Assembly: GCA_002502605.1 (NCBI GenBank) | Contig: DAPR01000027.1 | Span: forward strand, 1 to 10,161 | Source: Euryarchaeota archaeon UBA258 | Lineage (GTDB): Archaea > Thermoplasmatota > Poseidoniia > Poseidoniales > Poseidoniaceae | Length of the DNA stretch: 10,161 nt | Direction of reading: 5' to 3' | Shown: piece after piece, positions 1-6,364 of the stretch | Layout of the letters: every line of letters starts with the position of its first letter | Position numbering within the stretch: position 1 is the first letter of the stretch | Notes under the pieces: generated by a model | Told to the model about the DNA's origin: nothing | Databases searched by the model: none | Seen by the model: the letters and a program-made list of their open reading frames with translations, nothing else | Made by a program: the position numbers and the translations under genes

Positions 1-1101
1 ATGCAGGAACACCTTCATGAAATGAAAGAAGGCTCACACCTCGCCTTACTCTCGCATCAAAGTTCGGTCACAGAACCAAATTTCACAGTTCTAAAAGATC
101 GGCATGCCATCATGGCTAATCTTCAGTCGATGTTGAGCGAAGCAGAGAATTCAGTTTGGATGCTTCTCGGCAACTGGGGTATTTTCCATCTGCGACGTTC
201 TGGTGCCTTTGATGCGTTGATGGATGCAGTCAACCGAGGAGTCCAAGTTCGCGTTTCCAGTTCACTCAATGAAAAAACGATAAAATTCTTTGATGACCTT
301 GATGATCGGATTGAAGTTCGTCACCACGAGAATTTCAGTATGCAAGGCGTCTATGTCGATGAGGAAGTTGGCCTTCAGTTCATCAACATTGAAACAAATC
401 CCACAGGGCGAGGCAAACAAGACACTGCATTGCTTATTGAATCCGGAGCATTTATGACAGCCCAGTTGGAATTAATGGACATCCAATGGGGTGCAGGGAC
501 TTCTTATTCGGCTGCAAAGGCCAGGCTCACAGAAGGTAAAATCATTGAACCACTCAAACTCACGCTCGGGGAAGGCTCTTACTACGAAAAGTTACGAACT
601 TCATTGATGGAAAACATCGAAATGGAGCCAATACTCAATGGCGCGAACGCAGTGTTGCTCAAAGATGGGAAACCAGTGTTAACCCAATTAAATCAACAAG
701 AAGACGCTTTTGCAAGGCTCGGTATCGATCTTGATGAGGTGCTCAATGGTGTTGGTCAACGGATTGGTCAAGAACTTGCAAGCAAGTGGAAGGGGGTCGA
801 AAGCCACGATGAATTTTGGACGCACTTGGCCAATGAATGGAGTCAATTGGGAATGGGAGAAATCGTGACTGAAGGAATGCCACCCCGATACCTGCTGGTC
901 CACAATGGTGGTGCATGTGGTGGACAACCAAACATTGGCGGTATGTTTTGCCATTTGGATGAAGGCATTTTACAAGGAATCATGATGGAACGTCATAATG
1001 GGGAAGTCATTTTGAAAGAACGCATTTGCACAACCGATGGTGACGATACATGTCATTTCCAAGTTGGATTTGCAAAGGACAGTGTTGAACACATAGCCTG
1101 A
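1..1101 (+). CDS. TrmB-like effector domain plus V4R domain regulator, possibly 5' truncated
   Basis: Probable ligand-sensing transcriptional regulator or its sensory part. Residues about 25-165 resemble the phospholipase-D-like effector domain of TrmB-family archaeal regulators, with the hallmark AVNRGVQVRVSSS stretch after a helix. Residues about 190-361 look like a V4R (4-vinyl reductase) small-molecule-binding domain, ending in the typical ERICTTDGDDTCHF segment; cysteines at 306, 317, 343 and 351 match the cysteine-bearing face of that family. TrmB proteins normally start with a winged helix-turn-helix of about 70 residues and a coiled coil, neither of which is present here. The frame is open from the first base, and ATG sits exactly on base 1, so either the gene begins upstream and the DNA-binding part is cut off, or this is a form without it. 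It ends 12 bases before an Fe-S carrier gene, so it may control or sense Fe-S or redox status; that is inference. Confidence 0.75.
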   Translation: MQEHLHEMKEGSHLALLSHQSSVTEPNFTVLKDRHAIMANLQSMLSEAENSVWMLLGNWGIFHLRRSGAFDALMDAVNRGVQVRVSSSLNEKTIKFFDDLDDRIEVRHHENFSMQGVYVDEEVGLQFINIETNPTGRGKQDTALLIESGAFMTAQLELMDIQWGAGTSYSAAKARLTEGKIIEPLKLTLGEGSYYEKLRTSLMENIEMEPILNGANAVLLKDGKPVLTQLNQQEDAFARLGIDLDEVLNGVGQRIGQELASKWKGVESHDEFWTHLANEWSQLGMGEIVTEGMPPRYLLVHNGGACGGQPNIGGMFCHLDEGILQGIMMERHNGEVILKERICTTDGDDTCHFQVGFAKDSVEHIA

Positions 1102-1113
1102 GCGCAGGTTCTT

Positions 1114-1518
1114 ATGGCGTCGCCGTGTGGGGCATACATGGACTGCGGAACATGCGAGACTGCTGGACCTATTCAGGTCATGCAACCAGAAGTGGTTGAT
1201 GTATCACTCTCAATTTCACAAAAAGCCCAAACTATGCTCGCTGATGCGTTTGGTGACGACCGCTCTATGGCTCTTCTCGTGGGTGTACTTTCTGGAGGAT
1301 GCTCCGGGTACATGTACGATTTACAAATCGTCGAAGAAACCGACCAATCCTGCCAGGAAGTCGTTATTGAAGGGTTCAGAGTTCTTGTCCCAAATGCTTC
1401 CAGCCATCTCCTTGATGGTATTGAAATTGATTATGTGGACCGACTCATGGGTGGCGGTTTCAAGATCAACAACCCCAACGCAGAGTCTTCTTGCGGCTGC
1501 GGCGAATCCTTTGCTTGA
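1114..1518 (+). CDS. iscA: A-type iron-sulfur cluster carrier (HesB/IscA/ErpA family)
   Basis: Cytoplasmic A-type carrier that receives Fe-S clusters and hands them to apo-enzymes. The 134-residue protein has all three family cysteines: C63 in GGCSGY and C127 and C129 in the C-terminal CGCGE. The middle matches the family fold, with VLVPNASSHLLDGIEIDYVD and the GGGFKINNPNA stretch just before the last cysteines. Family members are usually about 105-120 residues; the extra length is an N-terminal extension of about 28 residues with three more cysteines (C5, C11, C14; CGAYMDCGTC). The ATG at 1114 lies 12 bases after the upstream stop, with a weak AGGT site ahead of it. Later in-frame ATGs at 1138 and 1180 would remove part or all of the extension, so the start is the main uncertainty. 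The folate-binding Fe-S protein follows 9 bases later, supporting one operon. Confidence 0.9.
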   Translation: MASPCGAYMDCGTCETAGPIQVMQPEVVDVSLSISQKAQTMLADAFGDDRSMALLVGVLSGGCSGYMYDLQIVEETDQSCQEVVIEGFRVLVPNASSHLLDGIEIDYVDRLMGGGFKINNPNAESSCGCGESFA

Positions 1519-1527
1519 GGCGATTGA

Positions 1528-2229
1528 ATGCCAACTGCTCCCTACAAAGAGGGAAATTTGAGTGTCTGGCGTGGAAGGGATGTGCTCCAATTTATTGACG
1601 GTCTGTCAACAAACCATGTTCTTGACTTGAAGCAAGGTCAGTTTCGCACCACGACCTTCACCACCTCGAAAGCCAAGGTTGTTGACCGTGTGGGACTGTT
1701 TCACATGGGTGAGTTCATCGCCATGGTGAGCCATGCCCCATATTGGCCCATGCTCACAGAACATTTCTTACCACGCATTCTAGGCCAAGATGTTCAGGTA
1801 ACAACAGCTACGGAAAACAATAATTTCTTCCTCCAATTCAATGTAAATGGTCCAGATTCTGGTTCATTTCATTCATCACAAGGCGTCACATCGGGTCGAA
1901 CCAATGAAGGCATCACGATGCTGATCGCCGGAAAAGGGAACGATGTGCTCGTGGATGCGAGCATAGAAGAATTTCACGAATGGCGAACCAAAAACGGCGT
2001 TCCATGGCAAGGTCATGAAATCACCAACAAGTTCCATCCTTTGGCGTGTGGCCTCGAACACGACGTTCATGCCGCTAAGGGATGTTACATCGGTCAAGAA
2101 GTTCTCACCCGAATGCGCAGTCGTGGGCGGACTGGCCGCAAACTCACCACGATCACCAACGGAGAGGAAGTCAATGGCACAATCACAACCAAAGGTGAAT
2201 CTGCATCATTGGCCATTGTTCGCTGTTGA
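1528..2229 (+). CDS. ygfZ: YgfZ/GcvT-like folate-binding protein, Fe-S cluster maintenance
   Basis: Member of the aminomethyltransferase-related YgfZ/IBA57 family, which binds tetrahydrofolate and supports assembly or repair of [4Fe-4S] enzymes in the cytoplasm. The diagnostic signature is KGCYIGQE at residues 184-191 with the invariant cysteine C186, followed by the basic RMRSRGRTGRKL stretch. The N-terminus also fits: LSVWRGRDVLQFIDGLSTN corresponds to the substrate-domain opening of GcvT-like proteins. At 233 residues it is well below the roughly 300-330 of E. coli YgfZ. The shortening is at the end: only about 40 residues follow the signature, so the C-terminal beta-barrel domain is reduced. 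The start has a TGAGG site overlapping the preceding stop codon. Lying directly after an A-type Fe-S carrier, it very likely serves the same pathway. Its stop abuts the stop of the convergent malate dehydrogenase gene. Confidence 0.88.
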   Translation: MPTAPYKEGNLSVWRGRDVLQFIDGLSTNHVLDLKQGQFRTTTFTTSKAKVVDRVGLFHMGEFIAMVSHAPYWPMLTEHFLPRILGQDVQVTTATENNNFFLQFNVNGPDSGSFHSSQGVTSGRTNEGITMLIAGKGNDVLVDASIEEFHEWRTKNGVPWQGHEITNKFHPLACGLEHDVHAAKGCYIGQEVLTRMRSRGRTGRKLTTITNGEEVNGTITTKGESASLAIVRC

Positions 2230-3195
2230 TCAGTAGCCGAGCAATTCCGATAGTTGTGATTTGTAGAAATTACCGGACCCTTGGAGGGAAGACAATTCTT
2301 CTTCCGACAATTCCAGTTCGAGGATCCGCTCAATACCGCCTGCACCAAGAATCACTGGAACGCCGATGTAGACATCTTCTAATCCATACTGTCCGGTGAG
2401 ATGAGCTGATGCAGGGATCAATCGCTTGCGGTCGTTGAGCACTGCTTCGGCCATAATTGCAGCTGCAGACCCTGGGGCATAGAACGCAGAACCACGCTCA
2501 AGGAGTTTCACAATTTCGCCTCCACCTGATGCTGTTCGCTTGCAGATTGCATCGATGGTTTCTGCATCGAGCAAATGAGTGATGGCAATACCACCAACGG
2601 TTGTGAATCGGGGAAGAGGCACCATGGTGTCACCATGCCCGCCAAGAACCATTGCTTGGACATCTTCTTCCGAGCAACCAACAGCTTGGGCGACAAAATG
2701 CGTCATTCGAGCACTGTCGAGAACACCGGCTTGGCCGCACACTCGATTCGATGGGAAACCCGTCACTTTTTGCATGTGGTAAGTCATCAAATCCAGGGGG
2801 TTGGTCACCATGACGATGGTTGAATCTGGCGCATGGTCACGGATGCCTTCACCGACTTGTTTAACGATGCTTGCGTTCTTTGCAATGAGATCTTCACGGG
2901 TCATTCCAGGTTGGCGTGGAAACCCAGAAGTGACGACAACAACTTCAGCGCCAGCAATGTCTTCGTAATTTGAAGTGCCAGTGATGGCACCGTCATAATT
3001 GAGCACCTGTCCGTTTTGTGACATATCGAGCGCTTTTCCTTTCGCAAAACCTTCGTAAATATCGAGCAACACAATGTCTGCAATTTTCATTTGTGCAAGG
3101 ACAAAAGCGCATGTTGCGCCGACATTCCCTGCTCCAATTACTGCGATTTTTCTTCGATTCCGTCCCATAGATGTCACTTCGGTAATCGAATCCAT
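2230..3195 (-). CDS. mdh: Malate dehydrogenase, LDH-like type, NAD-dependent
   Basis: Interconverts malate and oxaloacetate with NAD(H) in the cytoplasm. Counting from the chosen start (321 residues), the Rossmann motif is G21-A-G23-N-V-G26, and D45 at the end of the second strand favours NAD over NADP. Substrate-binding arginines are R94 and R100 in GFPRQPGMTRED; arginine rather than glutamine at the discriminating position indicates malate, not lactate. D160 and R163 lie in GVLDSARM, and the catalytic histidine is H187 in GGHGDTMVPL. Start choice: the ATG at 3195 has a perfect GGAGG eight bases upstream (3208-3204). Upstream ATGs at 3219 and 3210 lack such a site, and 3219 lies too close to the likely TATA box; a later ATG at 3168 is also possible. 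It is transcribed divergently from the transhydrogenase operon. Confidence 0.95.
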   Translation of the reverse strand: MDSITEVTSMGRNRRKIAVIGAGNVGATCAFVLAQMKIADIVLLDIYEGFAKGKALDMSQNGQVLNYDGAITGTSNYEDIAGAEVVVVTSGFPRQPGMTREDLIAKNASIVKQVGEGIRDHAPDSTIVMVTNPLDLMTYHMQKVTGFPSNRVCGQAGVLDSARMTHFVAQAVGCSEEDVQAMVLGGHGDTMVPLPRFTTVGGIAITHLLDAETIDAICKRTASGGGEIVKLLERGSAFYAPGSAAAIMAEAVLNDRKRLIPASAHLTGQYGLEDVYIGVPVILGAGGIERILELELSEEELSSLQGSGNFYKSQLSELLGY

Positions 3196-3203
3196 ACAGA
3201 GGA

Positions 3204-3208
3204 CCTCC
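3204..3208 (-). promoter_or_regulatory. Ribosome binding site deciding the mdh start
   Basis: GGAGG on the minus strand, eight bases before the ATG at 3195. It supports that start over the in-frame ATGs at 3219 and 3210, which would include this site in the coding region. Confidence 0.7.
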
Positions 3209-3231
3209 ATAAGGAACATGGTGGTTCATTC

Positions 3232-3243
3232 CTAAAAAAATAG
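3232..3243 (-). promoter_or_regulatory. Likely TATA-box promoter element for mdh
   Basis: On the minus strand this reads CTATTTTTTTAG, an A/T tract in a mixed background. An archaeal TATA box about 25 bases upstream of the transcription start would place initiation near 3208-3213, giving a short leader that carries the GGAGG site and then the ATG at 3195. The element is nearly symmetric, so it could in principle serve the plus strand too, with a leader of over 100 bases before the transhydrogenase operon. Placement is by eye only. Confidence 0.4.
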
Positions 3244-3304
3244 TCCGATTTTGTCGTGAAGGGATTCGGTTTGGATTTTTGTGACAAGACGCTCAAGCGA
3301 GTTG

Positions 3305-3312
3305 TCTAAAAA
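3305..3312 (+). promoter_or_regulatory. Candidate TATA-like element for the transhydrogenase operon
   Basis: TCTAAAAA lies 67-74 bases upstream of the ATG at 3379. Initiation about 25 bases downstream would fall near 3335, so the transcript would begin at or just before the hairpin at 3338-3364. It is a weak match and could be replaced by the A/T tract at 3232-3243. Confidence 0.3.
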
Positions 3313-3337
3313 CCCCCTTCCGTTGGTTCGTTTCAAC

Positions 3338-3364
3338 CCCAGCCTCGCGTTTGAGGCCAATGGG
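3338..3364 (+). other. Hairpin in the presumed leader of the transhydrogenase operon
   Basis: CCCA-GCCTC pairs with GAGGC-(CAA)-TGGG: nine base pairs interrupted by a three-base bulge, with loop GCGTTT. It ends 14 bases before the ATG at 3379, close enough to influence ribosome access or to be an operator. No U-tract follows, so a terminator is unlikely. Confidence 0.35.
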
Positions 3365-3378
3365 TATGAGGAATCAAT

Positions 3379-4539
3379 ATGAAACTCGGCGTACCAATGG
3401 AACCAGAGGGCGAAACACGCGTTGGAATCGTCCCCACAAGCATGAAAAAATTGCTCAAGGCCGGCTTTGAAGTCGTCATTGAAAAAGGGGCAGGAGTCGA
3501 AGCGAACTATCACGACAGCGCCTATGAAGATGCAGGTGCTACGATTGGATCACGAAAAGAAGTCCTCGCCTGCGAAAACATCGTTTGCATTCGCTTCCCT
3601 GGTGTCGAAGGAATTTCCAAAGGCGCCAATCTGGCTTGCGTTTCCGATCCGTTCCGAAACCCTGAACACGTGAAGGCTTGCATGGATGCAGGAATTACGT
3701 TGCTTTCCATGGACATGATTCCTCGTCGATTGTCACGGGCGCAATCAATGGACGTGAACTCTTCCCAAGACAACCTCGCTGGATACAAAGCCGTTCTTTT
3801 GGGTGCATCACATGTTCCAAAGGGTATCCCAATGATGACCACGTCAGCTGGAACCATTCGACCTGCAAAGGTCGTGATTATGGGGAGCGGTGTCGCAGGA
3901 TTACAAGCAATTGCGACCGCAAAGCGCCTTGGCGCTGTTGTCTACGCATCCGATGTTCGTAAAACCGCTGCTGAACAGATAGAATCTGTTGGTGGTCGTT
4001 TCATCGAAGTGGATGGAATGGACGACTTTGAGGACGAATCAGGATATGCTAAGCCATTGACGCCCGAATTCATCCAGAAGGTCAACGACACAGTTTGTGG
4101 CGTTGCTGCTGATGCAGACATCATTGTTACAACCGCACGGATCTTCGGGCGACCTGCACCAATCACAGTTCCTTCAAGCGCTGTTGCCAATTTCAAATCA
4201 GGCGCCGTGATCGTGGACATGAACGCTGATGTCGGTGGAAACTGTGAGGACACCGTTGCAGGGGAAGTCACCACGACATCCAACGGCGTGATCATTGTTG
4301 GCACATCCAACCTGCCTGGAACAATCGCAACAACTGCAAGCATGCTCTACTCGAACAACCTGACCACCTTTATGACATCCCTCGTTGATGAAGGAGCAGT
4401 TGTTATTTCTGAAGACGACGATATTCTCGTTGGTGCTCCAGAAGACAGTGATTTCTATGTGAATGGAATGGGTGGCGTCTTGATTTGTAAAGACGGCGAA
4501 ATTCATCCAAAACAAACTCGCCTTGGAGGTGTGCTCTGA
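3379..4539 (+). CDS. pntAA: Proton-translocating NAD(P) transhydrogenase, alpha subunit domain I (NAD-binding)
   Basis: Soluble cytoplasmic NAD(H)-binding component (domain I) of the membrane transhydrogenase, which moves hydride from NADH to NADP+ using the proton gradient. The 386 residues match the usual length of the separate domain I subunit found in split-alpha enzymes such as that of Rhodospirillum rubrum. Visible motifs: the opening MEPEGETRVGIVP; the RQD loop RLSRAQSMDVNSSQ with R117, Q122, D125 and S128 in the positions of the family's NAD-site residues; the dinucleotide fold G169-S-G171-VA-G174; and D192 at the end of the following strand, for adenine ribose of NAD. A GAGGA site precedes the ATG. 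The stop overlaps the next gene's start in TGATG, showing translational coupling to the membrane segment. Alanine dehydrogenase shares this fold, but the context and RQD loop settle the call. Confidence 0.96.
   Translation: MKLGVPMEPEGETRVGIVPTSMKKLLKAGFEVVIEKGAGVEANYHDSAYEDAGATIGSRKEVLACENIVCIRFPGVEGISKGANLACVSDPFRNPEHVKACMDAGITLLSMDMIPRRLSRAQSMDVNSSQDNLAGYKAVLLGASHVPKGIPMMTTSAGTIRPAKVVIMGSGVAGLQAIATAKRLGAVVYASDVRKTAAEQIESVGGRFIEVDGMDDFEDESGYAKPLTPEFIQKVNDTVCGVAADADIIVTTARIFGRPAPITVPSSAVANFKSGAVIVDMNADVGGNCEDTVAGEVTTTSNGVIIVGTSNLPGTIATTASMLYSNNLTTFMTSLVDEGAVVISEDDDILVGAPEDSDFYVNGMGGVLICKDGEIHPKQTRLGGVL
4525..4530 (+). promoter_or_regulatory. Ribosome binding site for pntAB inside the end of pntAA
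   Basis: GGAGGT eight bases before the ATG at 4539, lying within the last codons of the upstream gene. It fixes the start that overlaps the upstream stop codon. Confidence 0.7.
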
Positions 4540-4850
4540 TGACCCCTGAATTTTTAATTGCCAACATAACATTGTTTTTGCTCGCTATCTTCCTCGGTTT
4601 TGAACTGATTACAAAGGTGCCAGCAACGCTTCACACACCTTTGATGAGTGGCGCCAATGCTATATCTGGAATCTCCATTATTGGTGCCTTAATTGGATCC
4701 AATGTGGCGTATGAAGGTGGAAGCACTGCTTTGTCAGGTCTGCTTGCTTTTGTTGCAGTGGTGTTGGCCATGATCAACGTTGTTGGTGGCTTTGCAGTAA
4801 CCAATAGAATGCTTAACATGATTGCTGGAAAGAAGCGAGGAGGTGCTTGA
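4539..4850 (+). CDS. pntAB: NAD(P) transhydrogenase, alpha subunit membrane segment (domain II part)
   Basis: Small membrane subunit of 103 residues supplying part of the proton channel of transhydrogenase. Three hydrophobic segments are visible at about residues 4-24, 41-56 and 66-92. Between the first two is the family signature KVPATLHTPLMSGANAISG. H32 in LHTPL is notable because the beta subunit has Asn (N93) where the E. coli beta subunit has its channel histidine; from what I recall, Thermus-type enzymes likewise carry the functional histidine on this small subunit. It is somewhat shorter than the R. rubrum counterpart, with less sequence before the first membrane segment. It overlaps the preceding gene by one base, and the next gene starts directly after its stop, so the three subunits are co-translated. 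Confidence 0.95.
   Translation: MTPEFLIANITLFLLAIFLGFELITKVPATLHTPLMSGANAISGISIIGALIGSNVAYEGGSTALSGLLAFVAVVLAMINVVGGFAVTNRMLNMIAGKKRGGA
4837..4844 (+). promoter_or_regulatory. Ribosome binding site deciding the pntB start
   Basis: GAGGAGGT, seven bases before the ATG at 4852. An upstream in-frame ATG at 4822 would encode this site as a charged extension (RSEE) ahead of the first membrane helix, so 4852 is preferred. Confidence 0.75.
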
Positions 4851-4851
4851 A

Positions 4852-6270
4852 ATGGAAGACTGGATTTCAATCGGCTATTTGTTGTCTGCTGCTTTGTTCA
4901 TCTTTGGATTGAAAAAACTCGGGCATCCACGAACCGCACCATTTGGAAACCAACTTGGTGCAATGGGAATGCTCGTTGCAGTTGTGACCACTGTGGTCAG
5001 CATGCAACTCGCTGGCAACGCACAATGGGAACTGATCATCGCAGGTCTGGTCGTGGGGTCACTCATCGGATACTGGATGGCCGTCAAGGTCGAAATGACC
5101 GGTATGCCCGAACTCGTTGCTATGTTCAACGGTTTTGGCGGTGCTGCCTCAGCTCTTGTTGCGCTTTCTGAAATTCAGAAGTACATCAGCAACGCAGACC
5201 TCGTTCCTGATGGTTTGGAACTTACCGTGACAATGATTGCAGCAGGTCTCTCCGCACTCGTCGGGTGGATGACCCTTACTGGGTCGCTGCTGGCCATGTA
5301 CAAACTCAAAGGCGGGATCGAAGTCTTTGGAAAATGGATTCGAACACCAACTTGGGGGCCTTCTTGGCTCAATCCGGTTAAGGTTCTGCTCCTATTGAGC
5401 GTGTTCGTGATGATTTTCCTCAGCATCGAAGAACCAACAAACCAAAATTACCTTTGGGGAATCATCGGTGTTTCTTGTCTCCTTGGTATTGTGCTTGTGT
5501 TGCCAATCGGCGGTGCGGACATGCCCGTGGTGGTTTCCTTGCTCAATTCCCTCTCCGGTATTGCTGCTGCATTCACAGGGTTCATCATTGGGAATTCCGT
5601 CCTCATCATCGCTGGTTCTCTTGTCGGTGCATCAGGCCTAATCTTGACCTTCATCATGTGCAAGGCTATGAACAGAACCTTGCTTGATGTGTTGTTCAAA
5701 TCCTTCGGCGGAGATGGCGAGAAGCAAGCCCTGACTCGAACCAAGGTAGGGTCAGATCCGGATGAAGTAGCAATGATGCTTGATGGCGCTCAAAAAGTCA
5801 TTATCGTTCCTGGCTACGGAATGGCTGTGTCCCAATGCCAACACGCTGTGAAGGAATTCGCAGACTTGATGAAGGAGAAATTCGATACGGAAATCAAATA
5901 CGCGATTCACCCGGTTGCAGGACGAATGCCTGGACACATGAATGTGCTTTTGGCCGAAGCCAATGTGCCGTATGAGCAACTCATTGAGATGGACGAGATC
6001 AACTCCGAATTCCCAGAATGTGATGTTGCTTTGGTGATTGGAGCAAACGACACAACCAACCCCGCTGCACGCAGCGGAGAAGGCCCACTCGCTGGAATGC
6101 CGATCATCGATGCCGATGCTGCCCGAACTGTTGTCATCATCAAGCGTTCCCTTTCGGTGGGATATGCCGGCGTTGACAACGATTTATTCTACATGGACAA
6201 AACCATGATGCTGTTTGGCGATGGAAAGGCTATGATGACCGGATTAAACACCGCTGTCAAGGAAATTTGA
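4852..6270 (+). CDS. pntB: NAD(P) transhydrogenase, beta subunit
   Basis: Beta subunit carrying most of the proton channel (domain II) and the NADP(H)-binding domain III. The 472 residues fit the family (E. coli 462). The N-terminal two thirds is very hydrophobic with about eight or nine membrane segments; VEMTGMPELVAMFNGFGGAA marks the conserved channel helix, with N93 where the E. coli protein has histidine. Domain III carries PGYGMAVSQ (from G321), HPVAGRMPGHMNVLLAEA (from H353), VIGANDTTNPAAR (G397-D400), and KRSLSVGYAG (from K431) followed by LFGDGKAM, all signatures of NADP(H) binding and interaction with domain I. The domain III face is cytoplasmic. The start at 4852 follows the upstream stop by one base and has a strong ribosome binding site. 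It is the last gene of the transhydrogenase operon; hairpins follow its stop. Confidence 0.97.
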   Translation: MEDWISIGYLLSAALFIFGLKKLGHPRTAPFGNQLGAMGMLVAVVTTVVSMQLAGNAQWELIIAGLVVGSLIGYWMAVKVEMTGMPELVAMFNGFGGAASALVALSEIQKYISNADLVPDGLELTVTMIAAGLSALVGWMTLTGSLLAMYKLKGGIEVFGKWIRTPTWGPSWLNPVKVLLLLSVFVMIFLSIEEPTNQNYLWGIIGVSCLLGIVLVLPIGGADMPVVVSLLNSLSGIAAAFTGFIIGNSVLIIAGSLVGASGLILTFIMCKAMNRTLLDVLFKSFGGDGEKQALTRTKVGSDPDEVAMMLDGAQKVIIVPGYGMAVSQCQHAVKEFADLMKEKFDTEIKYAIHPVAGRMPGHMNVLLAEANVPYEQLIEMDEINSEFPECDVALVIGANDTTNPAARSGEGPLAGMPIIDADAARTVVIIKRSLSVGYAGVDNDLFYMDKTMMLFGDGKAMMTGLNTAVKEI

Positions 6271-6273
6271 AGG

Positions 6274-6286
6274 GGCTAAAAAAGCC
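6274..6286 (+). other. Short inverted repeat or TATA-like element after pntB
   Basis: GGCT-AAAAA-AGCC, a four-base-pair stem lying four bases after the pntB stop. It could be a weak terminator stem, but no T-tract follows on the plus strand. It also contains CTAAAAAA, resembling the candidate promoter elements at 3232 and 3305, and sits where a promoter for the gene starting at 6365 could be. The sequence does not decide between these. Confidence 0.3.
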
Positions 6287-6287
6287 G

Positions 6288-6310
6288 CACGACCAAGCGT
6301 TTGGCTCGTG
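6288..6310 (+). other. Hairpin between pntB and the Reeler-like gene
   Basis: CACGA-CCAA pairs with TTGG-(C)-TCGTG: nine base pairs with one bulged C and loop GCGT. It lies 18-40 bases after the pntB stop. Transcript-end stabilisation, attenuation or an operator for the next gene are all possible. No T-run follows. Confidence 0.4.
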
Positions 6311-6353
6311 GACGAAAAGCAACGTTCAAAGGGCTGGGTCAAGTGGCCACAGC

Positions 6354-6360
6354 AAGGTGA
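6354..6360 (+). promoter_or_regulatory. Ribosome binding site deciding the start at 6365
   Basis: AAGGTGA four bases before the ATG at 6365. Together with the signal peptide that begins at this ATG, it argues against the in-frame GTG at 6308, which would bury the signal peptide behind 19 polar residues and overlap the hairpin. Confidence 0.55.
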
Positions 6361-6364
6361 GTCT

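Noticed and set aside
1127..1561. A 144-codon plus-strand frame overlapping the Fe-S carrier gene
   Set aside because: The overlapping frame 1114-1518 carries all family cysteines; this one shows no family signature and runs into the next gene.
2230..3195. Lactate dehydrogenase
   Set aside because: The substrate-discriminating position in GFPRQPGMTR is arginine, as in malate dehydrogenases; lactate enzymes have glutamine there.
3942..4343. A 133-codon open frame on the minus strand inside pntAA
   Set aside because: It lies wholly antisense to a strongly conserved gene, has no recognisable motif and has low-complexity Thr/Ser/Pro composition typical of a shadow frame.
6274..6286. Intrinsic terminator after pntB
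   Set aside because: The stem is only four base pairs and is not followed by a T-run on the plus strand; kept only as an inverted repeat or possible promoter element.
6308..6364. GTG at 6308 as start of the Reeler-like protein
   Set aside because: It would place 19 polar residues before the signal peptide and its start lies in the hairpin stem; the ATG at 6365 has AAGGTGA ahead of it.
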